64,000 nucleotides of DNA. It comes from Streptomyces sp. NBC_00285. GTDB taxonomy: Bacteria > Actinomycetota > Actinomycetes > Streptomycetales > Streptomycetaceae. The position numbers and the translations under genes are program-made. The DNA is taken from positions 7,502,001 through 7,566,000 of the forward strand of contig NZ_CP108055.1 in the NCBI RefSeq assembly GCF_036174265.1. Direction: 5' to 3'. Under the pieces are notes generated by a model. It was not told where the DNA came from. It saw only the letters and a list, made by a program, of their open reading frames with translations, and made no database searches. This document shows, in pieces, positions 38,190 to 48,137 of this stretch (its first letter is position 1; the number at the start of each line of letters is the position of its first letter).

Positions 38190-39779
38190 GTGAGCTCGAA
38201 ACCTGTCGTACTCATCGCTGAAGAGCTGTCGCCCGCGACCGTGGACGCGCTTGGCCCGGACTTCGAGATCCGGCACTGCAACGGAGCGGATCGAGCCGAA
38301 CTGCTCCCGGCCATCGCCGACGTCGACGCGATCCTGATCCGTTCCGCCACCAAGGTGGACGCCGAGGCGATCGCCGTCGCGAAGAAGCTGAAGGTCGTCG
38401 CACGAGCCGGCGTCGGCCTGGACAACGTCGACGTCTCCGCCTCCACCAAGGCCGGCGTGATGGTCGTCAACGCCCCCACCTCGAACATCGTGACCGCCGC
38501 CGAGCTCGCCTGCGGTCTCCTCGTCGCCACCGCCCGCCACATTCCGCAGGCCAACGCCGCGCTGAAGAACGGCGAGTGGAAGCGCAGCAAGTACACGGGC
38601 GTGGAGCTGGCGGAGAAGACCCTCGGTGTCGTGGGCCTGGGCCGGATCGGTGCGCTGGTCGCTCAGCGCATGTCCGGCTTCGGGATGAAGGTCGTCGCCT
38701 ACGACCCCTACATCCAGCCCGCCCGCGCCGCCCAGATGGGCGTCAAGGTGCTGTCCCTGGACGAGCTCCTCGAGGTGTCCGACTTCATCACCGTCCATCT
38801 GCCCAAGACGCCCGAGACCGTCGGCCTCATCGGCGACGAGGCGCTGCGCAAGGTCAAGCCGAGCGTGCGGATCGTCAACGCCGCGCGCGGCGGGATCGTC
38901 GACGAGGAGGCGCTGTACTCGGCGCTGAAGGAGGGACGCGTCGCGGGCGCCGGCCTCGACGTGTACGCGAAGGAGCCCTGCACGGACTCCCCGCTCTTCG
39001 AGTTCGACCAGGTCGTCGCCACCCCGCACCTCGGTGCCTCCACCGACGAGGCGCAGGAGAAGGCCGGTATCGCCGTCGCCCGCTCGGTGCGTCTCGCCCT
39101 CGCCGGTGAGCTCGTGCCCGACGCGGTGAACGTCCAGGGCGGGGTCATCGCCGAGGACGTCAAGCCGGGCCTGCCGCTTGCCGAGCGCCTGGGCCGGATC
39201 TTCACGGCGCTCGCCGGTGAGGTGGCGGTCCGCCTCGACGTGGAGGTGTACGGCGAGATCACCCAGCACGACGTGAAGGTGCTGGAGCTCAGCGCCCTCA
39301 AGGGTGTCTTCGAGGATGTCGTCGACGAGACCGTGTCGTACGTCAACGCCCCGCTGTTCGCGCAGGAGCGCGGCGTCGAGGTGCGGCTGACGACCAGCTC
39401 GGAGTCGGCCGACCACCGCAACGTCGTCACCGTGCGCGGCACGCTCAGCAGTGGCGAGGAGGTCTCGGTCTCCGGCACGCTGGCCGGTCCCAAGCACCTC
39501 CAGAAGATCGTCGCGGTCGGCGAGTACGACGTCGACCTGGCCCTCGCCGACCACATGATCGTCCTCAAGTACGAGGACCGTCCCGGTGTCGTCGGCACGG
39601 TCGGCCGGATCTTCGGCGAGGCCGGGATCAACATCGCCGGTATGCAGGTGTCGCGGTCCGTCGCGGGGGGCGAGGCGCTCGCGGTTCTGACGGTGGACGA
39701 CTCGGTTCCCGTCGGGGTGCTGGCCGAGGTGGCCGAGGAGATCGGCGCGACGTCTGCGCGTGCGGTGAACCTGGTCTGA
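38190..39779 (+). CDS. serA: D-3-phosphoglycerate dehydrogenase (type 1, with ASB and ACT domains)
   Basis: A 529-aa enzyme catalysing the first step of serine synthesis. The catalytic core has VVARAGVGLDNVDV, NAD motif LGVVGLGRIGALVAQRM, Arg in IVNAARGGIVDEEAL, Glu in DVYAKEPCTDSPLF and His in ATPHLGASTDEAQ. The C-terminus carries the allosteric substrate-binding domain and an ACT domain (LKYEDRPGVVGTVGRIFGEA, GINIAGMQ). GTG at 38190 gives the family's usual 529 residues and has GAGG 7 nt upstream; the frame stays open upstream to 37956, but that extension is not conserved-looking. Confidence 0.97.
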   Translation: MSSKPVVLIAEELSPATVDALGPDFEIRHCNGADRAELLPAIADVDAILIRSATKVDAEAIAVAKKLKVVARAGVGLDNVDVSASTKAGVMVVNAPTSNIVTAAELACGLLVATARHIPQANAALKNGEWKRSKYTGVELAEKTLGVVGLGRIGALVAQRMSGFGMKVVAYDPYIQPARAAQMGVKVLSLDELLEVSDFITVHLPKTPETVGLIGDEALRKVKPSVRIVNAARGGIVDEEALYSALKEGRVAGAGLDVYAKEPCTDSPLFEFDQVVATPHLGASTDEAQEKAGIAVARSVRLALAGELVPDAVNVQGGVIAEDVKPGLPLAERLGRIFTALAGEVAVRLDVEVYGEITQHDVKVLELSALKGVFEDVVDETVSYVNAPLFAQERGVEVRLTTSSESADHRNVVTVRGTLSSGEEVSVSGTLAGPKHLQKIVAVGEYDVDLALADHMIVLKYEDRPGVVGTVGRIFGEAGINIAGMQVSRSVAGGEALAVLTVDDSVPVGVLAEVAEEIGATSARAVNLV

Positions 39780-39846
39780 GGCAGTCGTCGGGCTGTGGGT
39801 GCGTGGGGGCTGGTCGCGCAGTTCCCCGCGCCCCTACGGCCCTTGC

Positions 39847-39900
39847 GGGCCTCGTCCTCAAGCGCCGGACGGGCTGACTTGGTCAGCCCGTCCGGCGTTT
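39847..39900. terminator. Strong bidirectional terminator built from a dispersed repeat
   Basis: A 16-bp perfect stem (CGCCGGACGGGCTGAC / GTCAGCCCGTCCGGCG), extended by A-T and G-T pairs to 19 bp, closes on a 3-nt loop and is followed by TTTTG. It lies between serA and the convergent MFS gene. Its left part, 39847-39877, is the inverse of the repeat at 8889-8919 (29 of 31 matches). The preceding GCGCAGTTCCCCGCGCCCCT is another common Streptomyces intergenic module, as I recall. Confidence 0.85.
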
Positions 39901-39910
39901 TGTGTGCGCC

Positions 39911-41434
39911 CTAGCAGGGGACTTTCTCCCGCTCCGGCGTCTCCTTCCGCACTTCGACTCCGCGCAGTGTCACCGCCGCCAGCACCGCGGCTCCCGCGAG
40001 CAGCACCGCTCCCGCGATCGCCGCTCCCTGCATCCCGTGGGTGAACGCCTCCCGGGCCGCCGTCGCAAGACCCGGGAACCGGTCCGCGACCGCCAGGGCC
40101 CCGCCCAGCGTCTCGCGGGCCGCGTCCGGTGCCGAACCCGGCATGTCGTGGCGGTAGACCGCCGCACCGATGGAGCCGAGGACCGCCATGCCGAGGGCAC
40201 CGCCGAACTCGGTGCCGGTCTCCAGCAGGGAGGACGCCGAGCCGGCGCGTTCGGCCGGGGCCGCGCCCAGGGCCAGGTCCGTCATCTGGGAGATGACCAT
40301 GACGATGCCGGAGGCGAGGACACCGCAGGCGGTCAGCACCAGCCACATCGAGTCCGTACCGGCGAGGGCGAGGAGACCGTAGCCGCAGGCGGCGATGACG
40401 AAGCCGGCGGTGACGACGTGGGCGCGGTTCGTGCCCCTCTGGACCAGTGAGGTCGTCACCGGGGCCACCATGCCGATCGGCACCGAGGGCAGCAGTGCCC
40501 ACAGGGCCGCCTCCAGGGCGCTCTTGCCGAGCACCGACTGGAGGTACTGCGTGGTGAAGACGGCGGAGCCCATCATCGCGAACGCGGAGACCAGGTTGAG
40601 GACGACCGCGGGGGCGAAGCCATGGCCGCGGAACAGGGCCGGGGAGATCATCGGCGAGGACGTGGTGCGCTGGCGGTGCACGAAGAGGGCCGCGAAGAGC
40701 AGGCCGACGCTGATCGAGACGACGTACCGGACGTTCCAGCCCTCGGAAGGGATCTCCTTCAGGCCGTAGACGACGGGCAGTACGGCGGCCATCGACAGGG
40801 GGACGCTCAGCCAGTCGAAGCGGCCGGGTGCGGGGTCCTTCGACTCGGGCAGCAGGACCGGGGCCAGGACCAGCAGCAGAACCATCGCGGGCAGGTTGAC
40901 CAGGAAGACCGAGCCCCACCAGAAGTACTCGACGAGGACTCCGCTCATCACCGAGCCGAGCGCGATGCCGGCCGTCATCATGCCGGACCAGATGCCGATC
41001 GCCTTCGCGCGCTGGCCGGAATCGGTGAACATCGTGCGGATCAGCGCCATCGTCGACGGCATCAGGGTCGCGCCGCCGATACCGAGCACCGCGCGGGCGG
41101 CGATGAGCATCTCGGCGCTGTTCGCGTAGGCCGCCATCAGTGACGCCGCGCTGAAGGCGACCGCGCCGGCCATCAGCAGTTTGCGGCGGCCGATGCGGTC
41201 GCCCAGGGAGCCCATCGTCATCAGCAGACCGGCCAGGACGAAGGCGTAGATGTCGAAGATCCACAGCTGCTGGGTGCCGCTCGGCTCCAGGTCCGCGCTG
41301 ATCGCGGGGATCGCGAAGTAGAGGACCGAGACGTCCATGGAGACCAGCAGTAGCGGAAGCATCAGGACGGCGAGGGCGGTCCATTCACGGCGGCCGGCAC
41401 GGGCGCCGACGGAAGTGCTCGTCGAGTTCGTCAT
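39911..41434 (-). CDS. MFS drug exporter, DHA2 (14-helix, EmrB/QacA) family
   Basis: A 507-aa permease with 14 predicted membrane helices. Family motifs include LLLVSMDVSVLYFAIPAI (D in the first helix), GSLGDRIGRRKLL (motif A) and the motif C-like ARAVLGIGGATLMPSTMALI. It likely exports a drug or metabolite by proton antiport. It is transcribed divergently from a TetR gene with a 97-bp region carrying two exact 16-bp direct repeats, the classic layout of a TetR-controlled pump. Confidence 0.94.
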   Translation of the reverse strand: MTNSTSTSVGARAGRREWTALAVLMLPLLLVSMDVSVLYFAIPAISADLEPSGTQQLWIFDIYAFVLAGLLMTMGSLGDRIGRRKLLMAGAVAFSAASLMAAYANSAEMLIAARAVLGIGGATLMPSTMALIRTMFTDSGQRAKAIGIWSGMMTAGIALGSVMSGVLVEYFWWGSVFLVNLPAMVLLLVLAPVLLPESKDPAPGRFDWLSVPLSMAAVLPVVYGLKEIPSEGWNVRYVVSISVGLLFAALFVHRQRTTSSPMISPALFRGHGFAPAVVLNLVSAFAMMGSAVFTTQYLQSVLGKSALEAALWALLPSVPIGMVAPVTTSLVQRGTNRAHVVTAGFVIAACGYGLLALAGTDSMWLVLTACGVLASGIVMVISQMTDLALGAAPAERAGSASSLLETGTEFGGALGMAVLGSIGAAVYRHDMPGSAPDAARETLGGALAVADRFPGLATAAREAFTHGMQGAAIAGAVLLAGAAVLAAVTLRGVEVRKETPEREKVPC

Positions 41435-41466
41435 GGCAACGACCGTACAGACGTCTTACACGCTTA

Positions 41467-41508
41467 TCTAGGACGCTTGTATAAATCGCGCGTCTAGGAC
41501 GCTTGTAT
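41467..41508. promoter_or_regulatory. Operator with two 16-bp direct repeats between MFS and tetR genes
   Basis: TCTAGGACGCTTGTAT occurs exactly at 41467-41482 and 41493-41508, with starts 26 bp apart. A partial copy (TTACACGCTTATC) lies just upstream. The spacer holds TATAAAT, a possible -10. Binding here would control both the pump and the regulator. Confidence 0.7.
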
Positions 41509-41531
41509 GGATTCTTCGGTAGGGTGGCTGT

Positions 41532-42104
41532 ATGGGACATCGCGAGGATCTGCTCGAAGGCGCCAAGCGCTGCCTGCTGGAGAAGGGGTTCCTGCGTACG
41601 ACCGCGCGGGACATCGTCAAGGAGTCGGGCACGAACCTGGCGTCCATCGGCTACCACTACGGATCGAAGGACGCCCTGCTGGGACAGGCGTACATCGCTC
41701 TGGTGGAAAGCGTGCCCTTCGAGGGGGGCGACGGGTTCACCGGTGCGCCCGGCTCGCTGGAACGCTTCCGCGAGGTGTGGGCCAACATCGTCGACACCAT
41801 GCGGGGGCCCGGCTCGATGTGGCGGCTCAGCATGGAGGTCATGGGCATGGGTGACCAACTGCCGGAAGTGCGCGACCAGTTGGCCCGCGCCCAGCGCGAG
41901 GGCGGGCGGGGCCTGGTCTCCATGCTCATGGGCGTGCCGGAGGAGGAGGTGACGGACGAGACCGCCGACACCCTCGGCCGGTTCTATCTGACGCTGATGA
42001 CCGGGCTCATCGGCCAGTGGATCTTCGACCCGAAGAGCGCGCCGGACGCGGACACCCTCACCGAAGGCCTACGGCAGGTCATCGAGGCCGCCACGCGCGC
42101 GTGA
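41532..42104 (+). CDS. TetR family regulator of the adjacent MFS pump
   Basis: A 190-aa repressor. The HTH lies at residues about 8-50 (DLLEGAKRCLLEKGFLRTTA, RDIVKESGTNLASIGYHYGS). The C-terminal domain resembles the TetR_C groups of drug-pump repressors (WRLSMEVMGMGDQLPEVRDQ). A purine-rich GGTAGGG precedes the ATG. Divergent position and shared operator repeats suggest it represses the DHA2 exporter until a ligand binds. Confidence 0.92.
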   Translation: MGHREDLLEGAKRCLLEKGFLRTTARDIVKESGTNLASIGYHYGSKDALLGQAYIALVESVPFEGGDGFTGAPGSLERFREVWANIVDTMRGPGSMWRLSMEVMGMGDQLPEVRDQLARAQREGGRGLVSMLMGVPEEEVTDETADTLGRFYLTLMTGLIGQWIFDPKSAPDADTLTEGLRQVIEAATRA

Positions 42105-42115
42105 CCCGCACGTCG

Positions 42116-43363
42116 TCACAGTCGCGCCCCCTTGAGCGCCATGTGCAGCAACAGCCGGTCCTCGCCGTCGTCCAGGTCCAGGCCGGTGAGCTGTTCGACG
42201 CGGGAGAGACGGTAGTAGAGGGTCTGGCGGTGGATGCCCAGTGAGGCGGCGGTGCGGCCGGCCTGGCCCGCGCAGTCGAGATACACCTCGGCGGTGCGCG
42301 CGAGTTCGCGGTGGGCGGGGGAGAGCAGCGGGCGTACGGCGGGGTCGTGGGCCGTCCGCGGGGGCAGCGCGGTCAGGAGGCGGTACGGGCCGATGCGCGC
42401 CCACTCCGCGACCGGGCCGAACCCGGGTTCCGCGAGGGCGGCCCGAGCCGCCGCCGACGCCTCCTGCCAGGCGGACGCCAGCTCGGCGAGCCCCACGCGC
42501 GCGGCGGCGACTCCGGCGACCACGGTGCCCGAGGCCGACGAGCCGTGACCCGCCCCGGTGTCGCCGTCACCGCTTCCGCCCTCCACGCCTCGCGCCCGCT
42601 CCAGCAGCCGAGCCGCCGCCGAGGTCGCCGGCGTCGGGGTGTCCGCGGCCCGCAGCCGCACCAGCACCGCGAGGGACTGGGCCGAGGCGCCCCAAGGCAG
42701 TGAGCACAGCGCCGTCGCGTGCGGAACCGTACGGGCCGAGGGGCCGTCGTCCGGGTCGGCCGACGGCCACGGCGCGACGCACACCACCGCGTAGGGGCCC
42801 TCACCGCGGGAGCCCAGTGCCGTACGCAGGGCCGCCACCGCCATGTCGCCCTGCCAGCCCGGCTCGGCGGTCAGCACGGCCCGCAGCTCCCGGCTGAGGT
42901 CGGCCCCGTGCTGCGCCTCGTCCGCGAGCAGCGCCCCGATACGGGCTGCCACCCGCATGGCTGCGTCCAACTGCCGTGCGGTCGGGCCTGGTTCGGAGTC
43001 CAGCAGCCACACATAACCGAGGACGACCCCCCGGTGGCGTACGGGCAGACAGATCCGTCCGCGGTACACCCCCGCCTCCGGCGTGGGCGGAATCCGCACC
43101 GGGCCGCTCGCCCGGGTGATGCCGAAGCCCTCGAACCAGGTGCGGACCGTGGCCGTGGAGCGCCGGGTCAGGATCGAGCGGGTGCGGACGGGGTCCAGCG
43201 CCGACGGATCGAGGTCGCCCTCACTGTCGTACGCGCCGAAGGCGATCAGCTCGAAGTCGCGGTTCTCGAGGGTCGCGGGTGCGCCCAGGAGCTCCGAGAT
43301 CTCGTCGACCAGATCCTGGTAGTCACCTCTGGAATCCGTCGTCACCCGGACATTCTCCCGCAC
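42116..43363 (-). CDS. PucR/CdaR-type regulator, probable activator of proline catabolism
   Basis: About 415 aa. Residues 1-160 hold a GAF-like sensor region ([20 protein letters not shown] ... [20 protein letters not shown]). The C-terminus is the PucR-type HTH_30 domain: [20 protein letters not shown] followed by [17 protein letters not shown]. The middle is Ala- and Gly-rich. The start is uncertain: GTG at 43363 (AAGGGGG upstream), ATG at 43384 or GTG at 43345. It is divergent from the proline dehydrogenase gene, and related regulators control put genes in actinobacteria, so control of proline use is a reasonable inference. Confidence 0.87.
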   Translation of the reverse strand: MRENVRVTTDSRGDYQDLVDEISELLGAPATLENRDFELIAFGAYDSEGDLDPSALDPVRTRSILTRRSTATVRTWFEGFGITRASGPVRIPPTPEAGVYRGRICLPVRHRGVVLGYVWLLDSEPGPTARQLDAAMRVAARIGALLADEAQHGADLSRELRAVLTAEPGWQGDMAVAALRTALGSRGEGPYAVVCVAPWPSADPDDGPSARTVPHATALCSLPWGASAQSLAVLVRLRAADTPTPATSAAARLLERARGVEGGSGDGDTGAGHGSSASGTVVAGVAAARVGLAELASAWQEASAAARAALAEPGFGPVAEWARIGPYRLLTALPPRTAHDPAVRPLLSPAHRELARTAEVYLDCAGQAGRTAASLGIHRQTLYYRLSRVEQLTGLDLDDGEDRLLLHMALKGARL

Positions 43364-43412
43364 GGGACCGCCCCCTTCATACATCTGTCTGAGATCTGCG
43401 GCACGGATGCGT

Positions 43413-43422
43413 GACAGCTGTC
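43413..43422. promoter_or_regulatory. Palindrome in the pucR-type/putB divergent promoter region
   Basis: GACAGCTGTC is a perfect 10-bp palindrome midway between the two divergent genes. TAGGTT at 43448-43453 is a possible -10 for proline dehydrogenase. The palindrome is a candidate site for the PucR-type regulator. Confidence 0.35.
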
Positions 43423-43491
43423 GATGGCCGACGATCGGAGGGACCCTTAGGTTTCACGGTGGTTCTGTCTGCTGGTCTGTGGAGGTGCCCC

Positions 43492-44418
43492 GTGCTGGGT
43501 CCCGTGATTCTTGCCGCGTCGCGCAGCGACCGGGTCCGACGCCTGATCTCGGCGGCCCCCGTGACCAAGCAGGTCGTCGACCGCTTCATCCCGGGCGAGA
43601 CGGTCGACGAGATCGTGCCGATCGTCCGTGAGCTGACCGACCGCGGTCTGGAGCTGACGATGGACGTCGTCGGCGAGGACATCACCAACCCGGAGCAGGC
43701 GGAAGCCGCCCGGGACGCCTATCTGGCACTCATCGAGCGGCTCAGGACACTCGACCTGGGTACCAGGGCCGAGATGTCGGTGAAACTCTCGATGTTCGGC
43801 CAGGCGCTGCCCGGGGGCCACGAACTGGCCCTCGCGAACGTCCGGCCCGTCGTCGAGGCGGCCGCCGCCATCGGCACGACCGTCACGCTCGACGCCGAGG
43901 ACCACACCACACTCGACTCGATGTTCGCCATCCACGAGGAGCTGCGGAAGGACTTCCCGCAGACCGGCTGTGTGATCCAGGCCTACCTCTTCCGCACCGA
44001 GGCCGACGCCCGCCGGCTCGCCGACGCAGGCAGCCGGGTACGGCTCGTGAAGGGCGCGTACAAGGAGCCTGCCGAGGTCGCCTACCAGCAGAAACACGAG
44101 ATCGACAAGGCGTACGTCCGGGTCCTGCGCATCCTCATGGAGGGCGAGGGCTACCCGATGGTCGGCTCCCACGACCCGCGCCTGATCTCCATCGCCCAGG
44201 AACTCGCCCGCCTGGCCGGCCGCAAGCCCGACGAGTACGAGTTCCAGATGCTCTACGGCATCCGCGGCGACGAACACCTGCGCCTGGCCGCCGAGGGCCA
44301 CCGCATGCGCGTCTACACGGCCTACGGCACCGACTGGTACGGCTACTTCATGAGGCGGCTCGCGGAGAAGCCGGCGAACCTGCGGTTCTTCCTGCGGAGC
44401 ATGATCGGCCACGGCTGA
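43492..44418 (+). CDS. putB: Proline dehydrogenase (monofunctional)
   Basis: A 308-aa FAD enzyme oxidising L-proline to pyrroline-5-carboxylate. The barrel has LTMDVVGEDITNPEQA, AEMSVKLSMFGQALPGGHEL, VTLDAEDHTTLD, RLVKGAYKEPAEVA and the terminal YGTDWYGYFMRRLAEKP with conserved Arg residues. Start GTG at 43492 has GGAGGTG 5 nt upstream. It is the separate PRODH type paired with a separate P5C dehydrogenase, as in Gram-positive bacteria; the symbol follows usage for monofunctional enzymes. Confidence 0.95.
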   Translation: MLGPVILAASRSDRVRRLISAAPVTKQVVDRFIPGETVDEIVPIVRELTDRGLELTMDVVGEDITNPEQAEAARDAYLALIERLRTLDLGTRAEMSVKLSMFGQALPGGHELALANVRPVVEAAAAIGTTVTLDAEDHTTLDSMFAIHEELRKDFPQTGCVIQAYLFRTEADARRLADAGSRVRLVKGAYKEPAEVAYQQKHEIDKAYVRVLRILMEGEGYPMVGSHDPRLISIAQELARLAGRKPDEYEFQMLYGIRGDEHLRLAAEGHRMRVYTAYGTDWYGYFMRRLAEKPANLRFFLRSMIGHG

Positions 44419-44537
44419 GTCGGCTCGCCCCTGCCCCCAGGGAAGCGCGGCACATCCCGCAGACGGTCCTCACCCGAAGCTTGATCACCCAGGGCTGATC
44501 CCGAACACCCGCTCAAGTTCAAGGAGTTACGGAACCT

Positions 44538-46169
<1,632 letters not shown>

Positions 46170-46188
46170 CGGTCCGTCAGTCATCGTG

Positions 46189-46214
46189 AGGGGCCGGGCT
46201 GTTGTCCGGCCCCT
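46189..46214 (+). terminator. Terminator after pruA
   Basis: AGGGGCCGG pairs with CCGGCCCCT around an 8-nt loop, starting 19 bp after the pruA stop. It separates proline catabolism from the hydrolase gene that starts 24 bp beyond the stem. Confidence 0.7.
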
Positions 46215-46237
46215 TCTCGTGCGCACACACTGCGTAC

Positions 46238-47038
46238 ATGACCGTGATCACCGAGGACGGCGTACGACTGTGGGCCTCGCGTTCGGGGGAGGGCGAGCCG
46301 TTGGTCCTGTGCCACGGCGGGCCGGGGCTGTGGGACATGTTCGGGGACGTGGCCGCGATGCTCGACGACCGGGCCACGGTGATCCGCTGGGACCAGCGCG
46401 GCTGCGGCCGCTCGCAGCGGTGCGCCGGACCGTGGACGACCGACCGTTTCGTGGCCGATCTCGACGCCGTCCGACATCACTTCGGCCTCGACCGGATGGC
46501 CCTCCTCGGTCATTCCTGGGGCGCGCAACTGGCGTTGAGCTACGCCCTCGCTCACCCGGAGCGGGTGAGCACGCTGATCTACGTCAGCGGGACAGGCATC
46601 GGACCGGTGTCGGACTGGCACGCCGCCTTCCGGGACAACCTCACGGCCCGCCTCGGCGCACACCGGGAGCCACCGGAGAAGGACCCGGAGCGGGCGATCC
46701 GCCAGTGGTCGGCCGACTTCGCGGACCGCGAGGACGCCCTGGAGCACGCCCGCCGCATGGCCGACCCGTGGTTCGACATCAACCACGCGTGCAACAGGGC
46801 CCTGAACGCCGAGACGCAACTCGCCTGGGGCACCCCCGCACTCCACACCGCCTGCCGGTCCCTCGACGTCCCCGTCCTGGTCATCGACGGAGCCCAGGAC
46901 ATCCGCCCGCGCTCGGCGGTGGACTCACTGGAGGCGGCGTTGCCGCGCGTGCGACGAGTCATGCTGCCCGATGCCGGCCATGTGCCGTGGGCGGAGTCCC
47001 CGGCGGACTTCAGGGACGCCGTCGGCGACGCCCTCTAG
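46238..47038 (+). CDS. Alpha/beta hydrolase, proline iminopeptidase-like (S33)
   Basis: A 266-aa hydrolase. The proline-iminopeptidase hallmarks are the HGGPG oxyanion motif (VLCHGGPGLWDMF), DQRGCGRSQ and the nucleophile elbow LLGHSWGAQLALSYA. The acid is in VIDGAQDIRP and the His in DAGHVPW. It is shorter than classical Pip enzymes, so peptide specificity is not certain. It lies next to proline catabolism genes but after a terminator. ATG at 46238 is chosen as the natural domain start (TVITEDGVRLWASR); no good ribosome site is seen. Its TAG shares a CTAG with the convergent gene's stop. Confidence 0.87.
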   Translation: MTVITEDGVRLWASRSGEGEPLVLCHGGPGLWDMFGDVAAMLDDRATVIRWDQRGCGRSQRCAGPWTTDRFVADLDAVRHHFGLDRMALLGHSWGAQLALSYALAHPERVSTLIYVSGTGIGPVSDWHAAFRDNLTARLGAHREPPEKDPERAIRQWSADFADREDALEHARRMADPWFDINHACNRALNAETQLAWGTPALHTACRSLDVPVLVIDGAQDIRPRSAVDSLEAALPRVRRVMLPDAGHVPWAESPADFRDAVGDAL

Positions 47039-48039
47039 GGTCGCGGGGCGTCGGGAGCCGCCCGCACCAGGATCTTTCCGGTGTTCCCGCCCCGCAGCAT
47101 CGACAAGAACGCCTCCACGATCCGGTCGAACCCGTCCACCACCGTCTCGTCCAGTGCGAGTGCCCCGCTGAGCAGGTGCGGTACGGCGAACTCGTACAAC
47201 TCCTGCTGGACGTCGAGGTAGTTGCGCACCAGGAAGCCCTCGATGCGCAGGCTCTTCTCCACCACGTCCGCGTGGTCGAAGACGGCCGGCGGTGCGTCGG
47301 GGGTGTTGTACTGGCCGACCGTGCCGACACGGACCACGCGCCCGCGTTCCCGCAACGCTCCGATCGCCGCGCCCAGGTGTTCTCCGCCGACGTTGTCCAC
47401 GAACAGGTCGATGCCGTCGGGGGCGGCCTTCGCGAGGAGGTCCGCGACCGGGCCGGTGCGGTAGTCGAACGCAGCGTCGTAGCCGACCTGTTCGGTCAGA
47501 TGACGGACCTTCGACGGTGAGCCCGCGCTCCCGATCAACCGCCCCGCGCCCAGCAGTCGCGCGAACCGGCCCGTCGCCGTGCCGACCCCGCCGGCCGCCG
47601 CGGACACGAACAGGTCCTCGCCCTCACGGAGTCGGGCGATGCGGGTGAGACCGACGTACGCCGTCAGCCCGGTGCCACCGAGCACGCTCAAGTACGCGGA
47701 GAGCGGTACGCCTTCGTAGGACGGCAGGCGTCTCACCTCGGCCGGGGTCACCACCGAGTGCGTCCGCCAGCCCTTGCGGTGGAAGACCAACTCACCCTCC
47801 GGCAGGGCCGGTTCCCGGGAGGCGATGACCCTGCCGAGGGCGCGGCCCTCCAGCGGGGCGTTCAACTCGAAGTCTCCGTCCATCATTTCGCGGTGGTAGG
47901 GGTCGACCGACCAGTAGAGGTTCTCGACGAGTGCCGTTCCGGGGGCGGGCGACGGGACGGCGGACTCCACGAAGCGGAAGTGCCCCGGGGTCGGGAAGCC
48001 GGTCGGTCGGGCGGTCTGGTGCACGGTGAGCGCGGTCAT
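47035..48039 (-). CDS. Zinc-free MDR oxidoreductase (NADP-dependent, curcumin/prostaglandin reductase-like)
   Basis: A 334-aa medium-chain reductase. The N-terminal GroES-like part has GTALVENLYWSVDPYHREMM, as in leukotriene B4 dehydrogenase/YncB proteins. The cofactor domain has LFVSAAAGGVGTATGRFARL, a VDNVGGEHLGAAI segment and the C-terminal GKILVRAAP. No zinc ligands are seen. It probably reduces an alkenal or alkenone double bond. ATG at 48039 is used. It is divergent from a LysR gene with a perfect palindrome between them. Confidence 0.92.
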   Translation of the reverse strand: MTALTVHQTARPTGFPTPGHFRFVESAVPSPAPGTALVENLYWSVDPYHREMMDGDFELNAPLEGRALGRVIASREPALPEGELVFHRKGWRTHSVVTPAEVRRLPSYEGVPLSAYLSVLGGTGLTAYVGLTRIARLREGEDLFVSAAAGGVGTATGRFARLLGAGRLIGSAGSPSKVRHLTEQVGYDAAFDYRTGPVADLLAKAAPDGIDLFVDNVGGEHLGAAIGALRERGRVVRVGTVGQYNTPDAPPAVFDHADVVEKSLRIEGFLVRNYLDVQQELYEFAVPHLLSGALALDETVVDGFDRIVEAFLSMLRGGNTGKILVRAAPDAPRP

Positions 48040-48083
48040 GACCGGGACCGTAGAAGGAATGCGCCGGGGTGGGCAGAGGGTTG

Positions 48084-48112
48084 GGCTCATGGAACGGGCG
48101 GATCCATGAGCC
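48084..48112. promoter_or_regulatory. LysR-type operator palindrome
   Basis: GGCTCATGGA (48084-48093) and TCCATGAGCC (48103-48112) are perfect 10-bp arms with a 9-bp spacer, midway between the MDR gene and the LysR gene. A further half-site-like CCTCAT follows at 48115-48120. This is a strong candidate for the LysR binding site controlling both genes. Confidence 0.7.
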
Positions 48113-48137
48113 GCCCTCATAGAAGCAGGTGGGGGAC

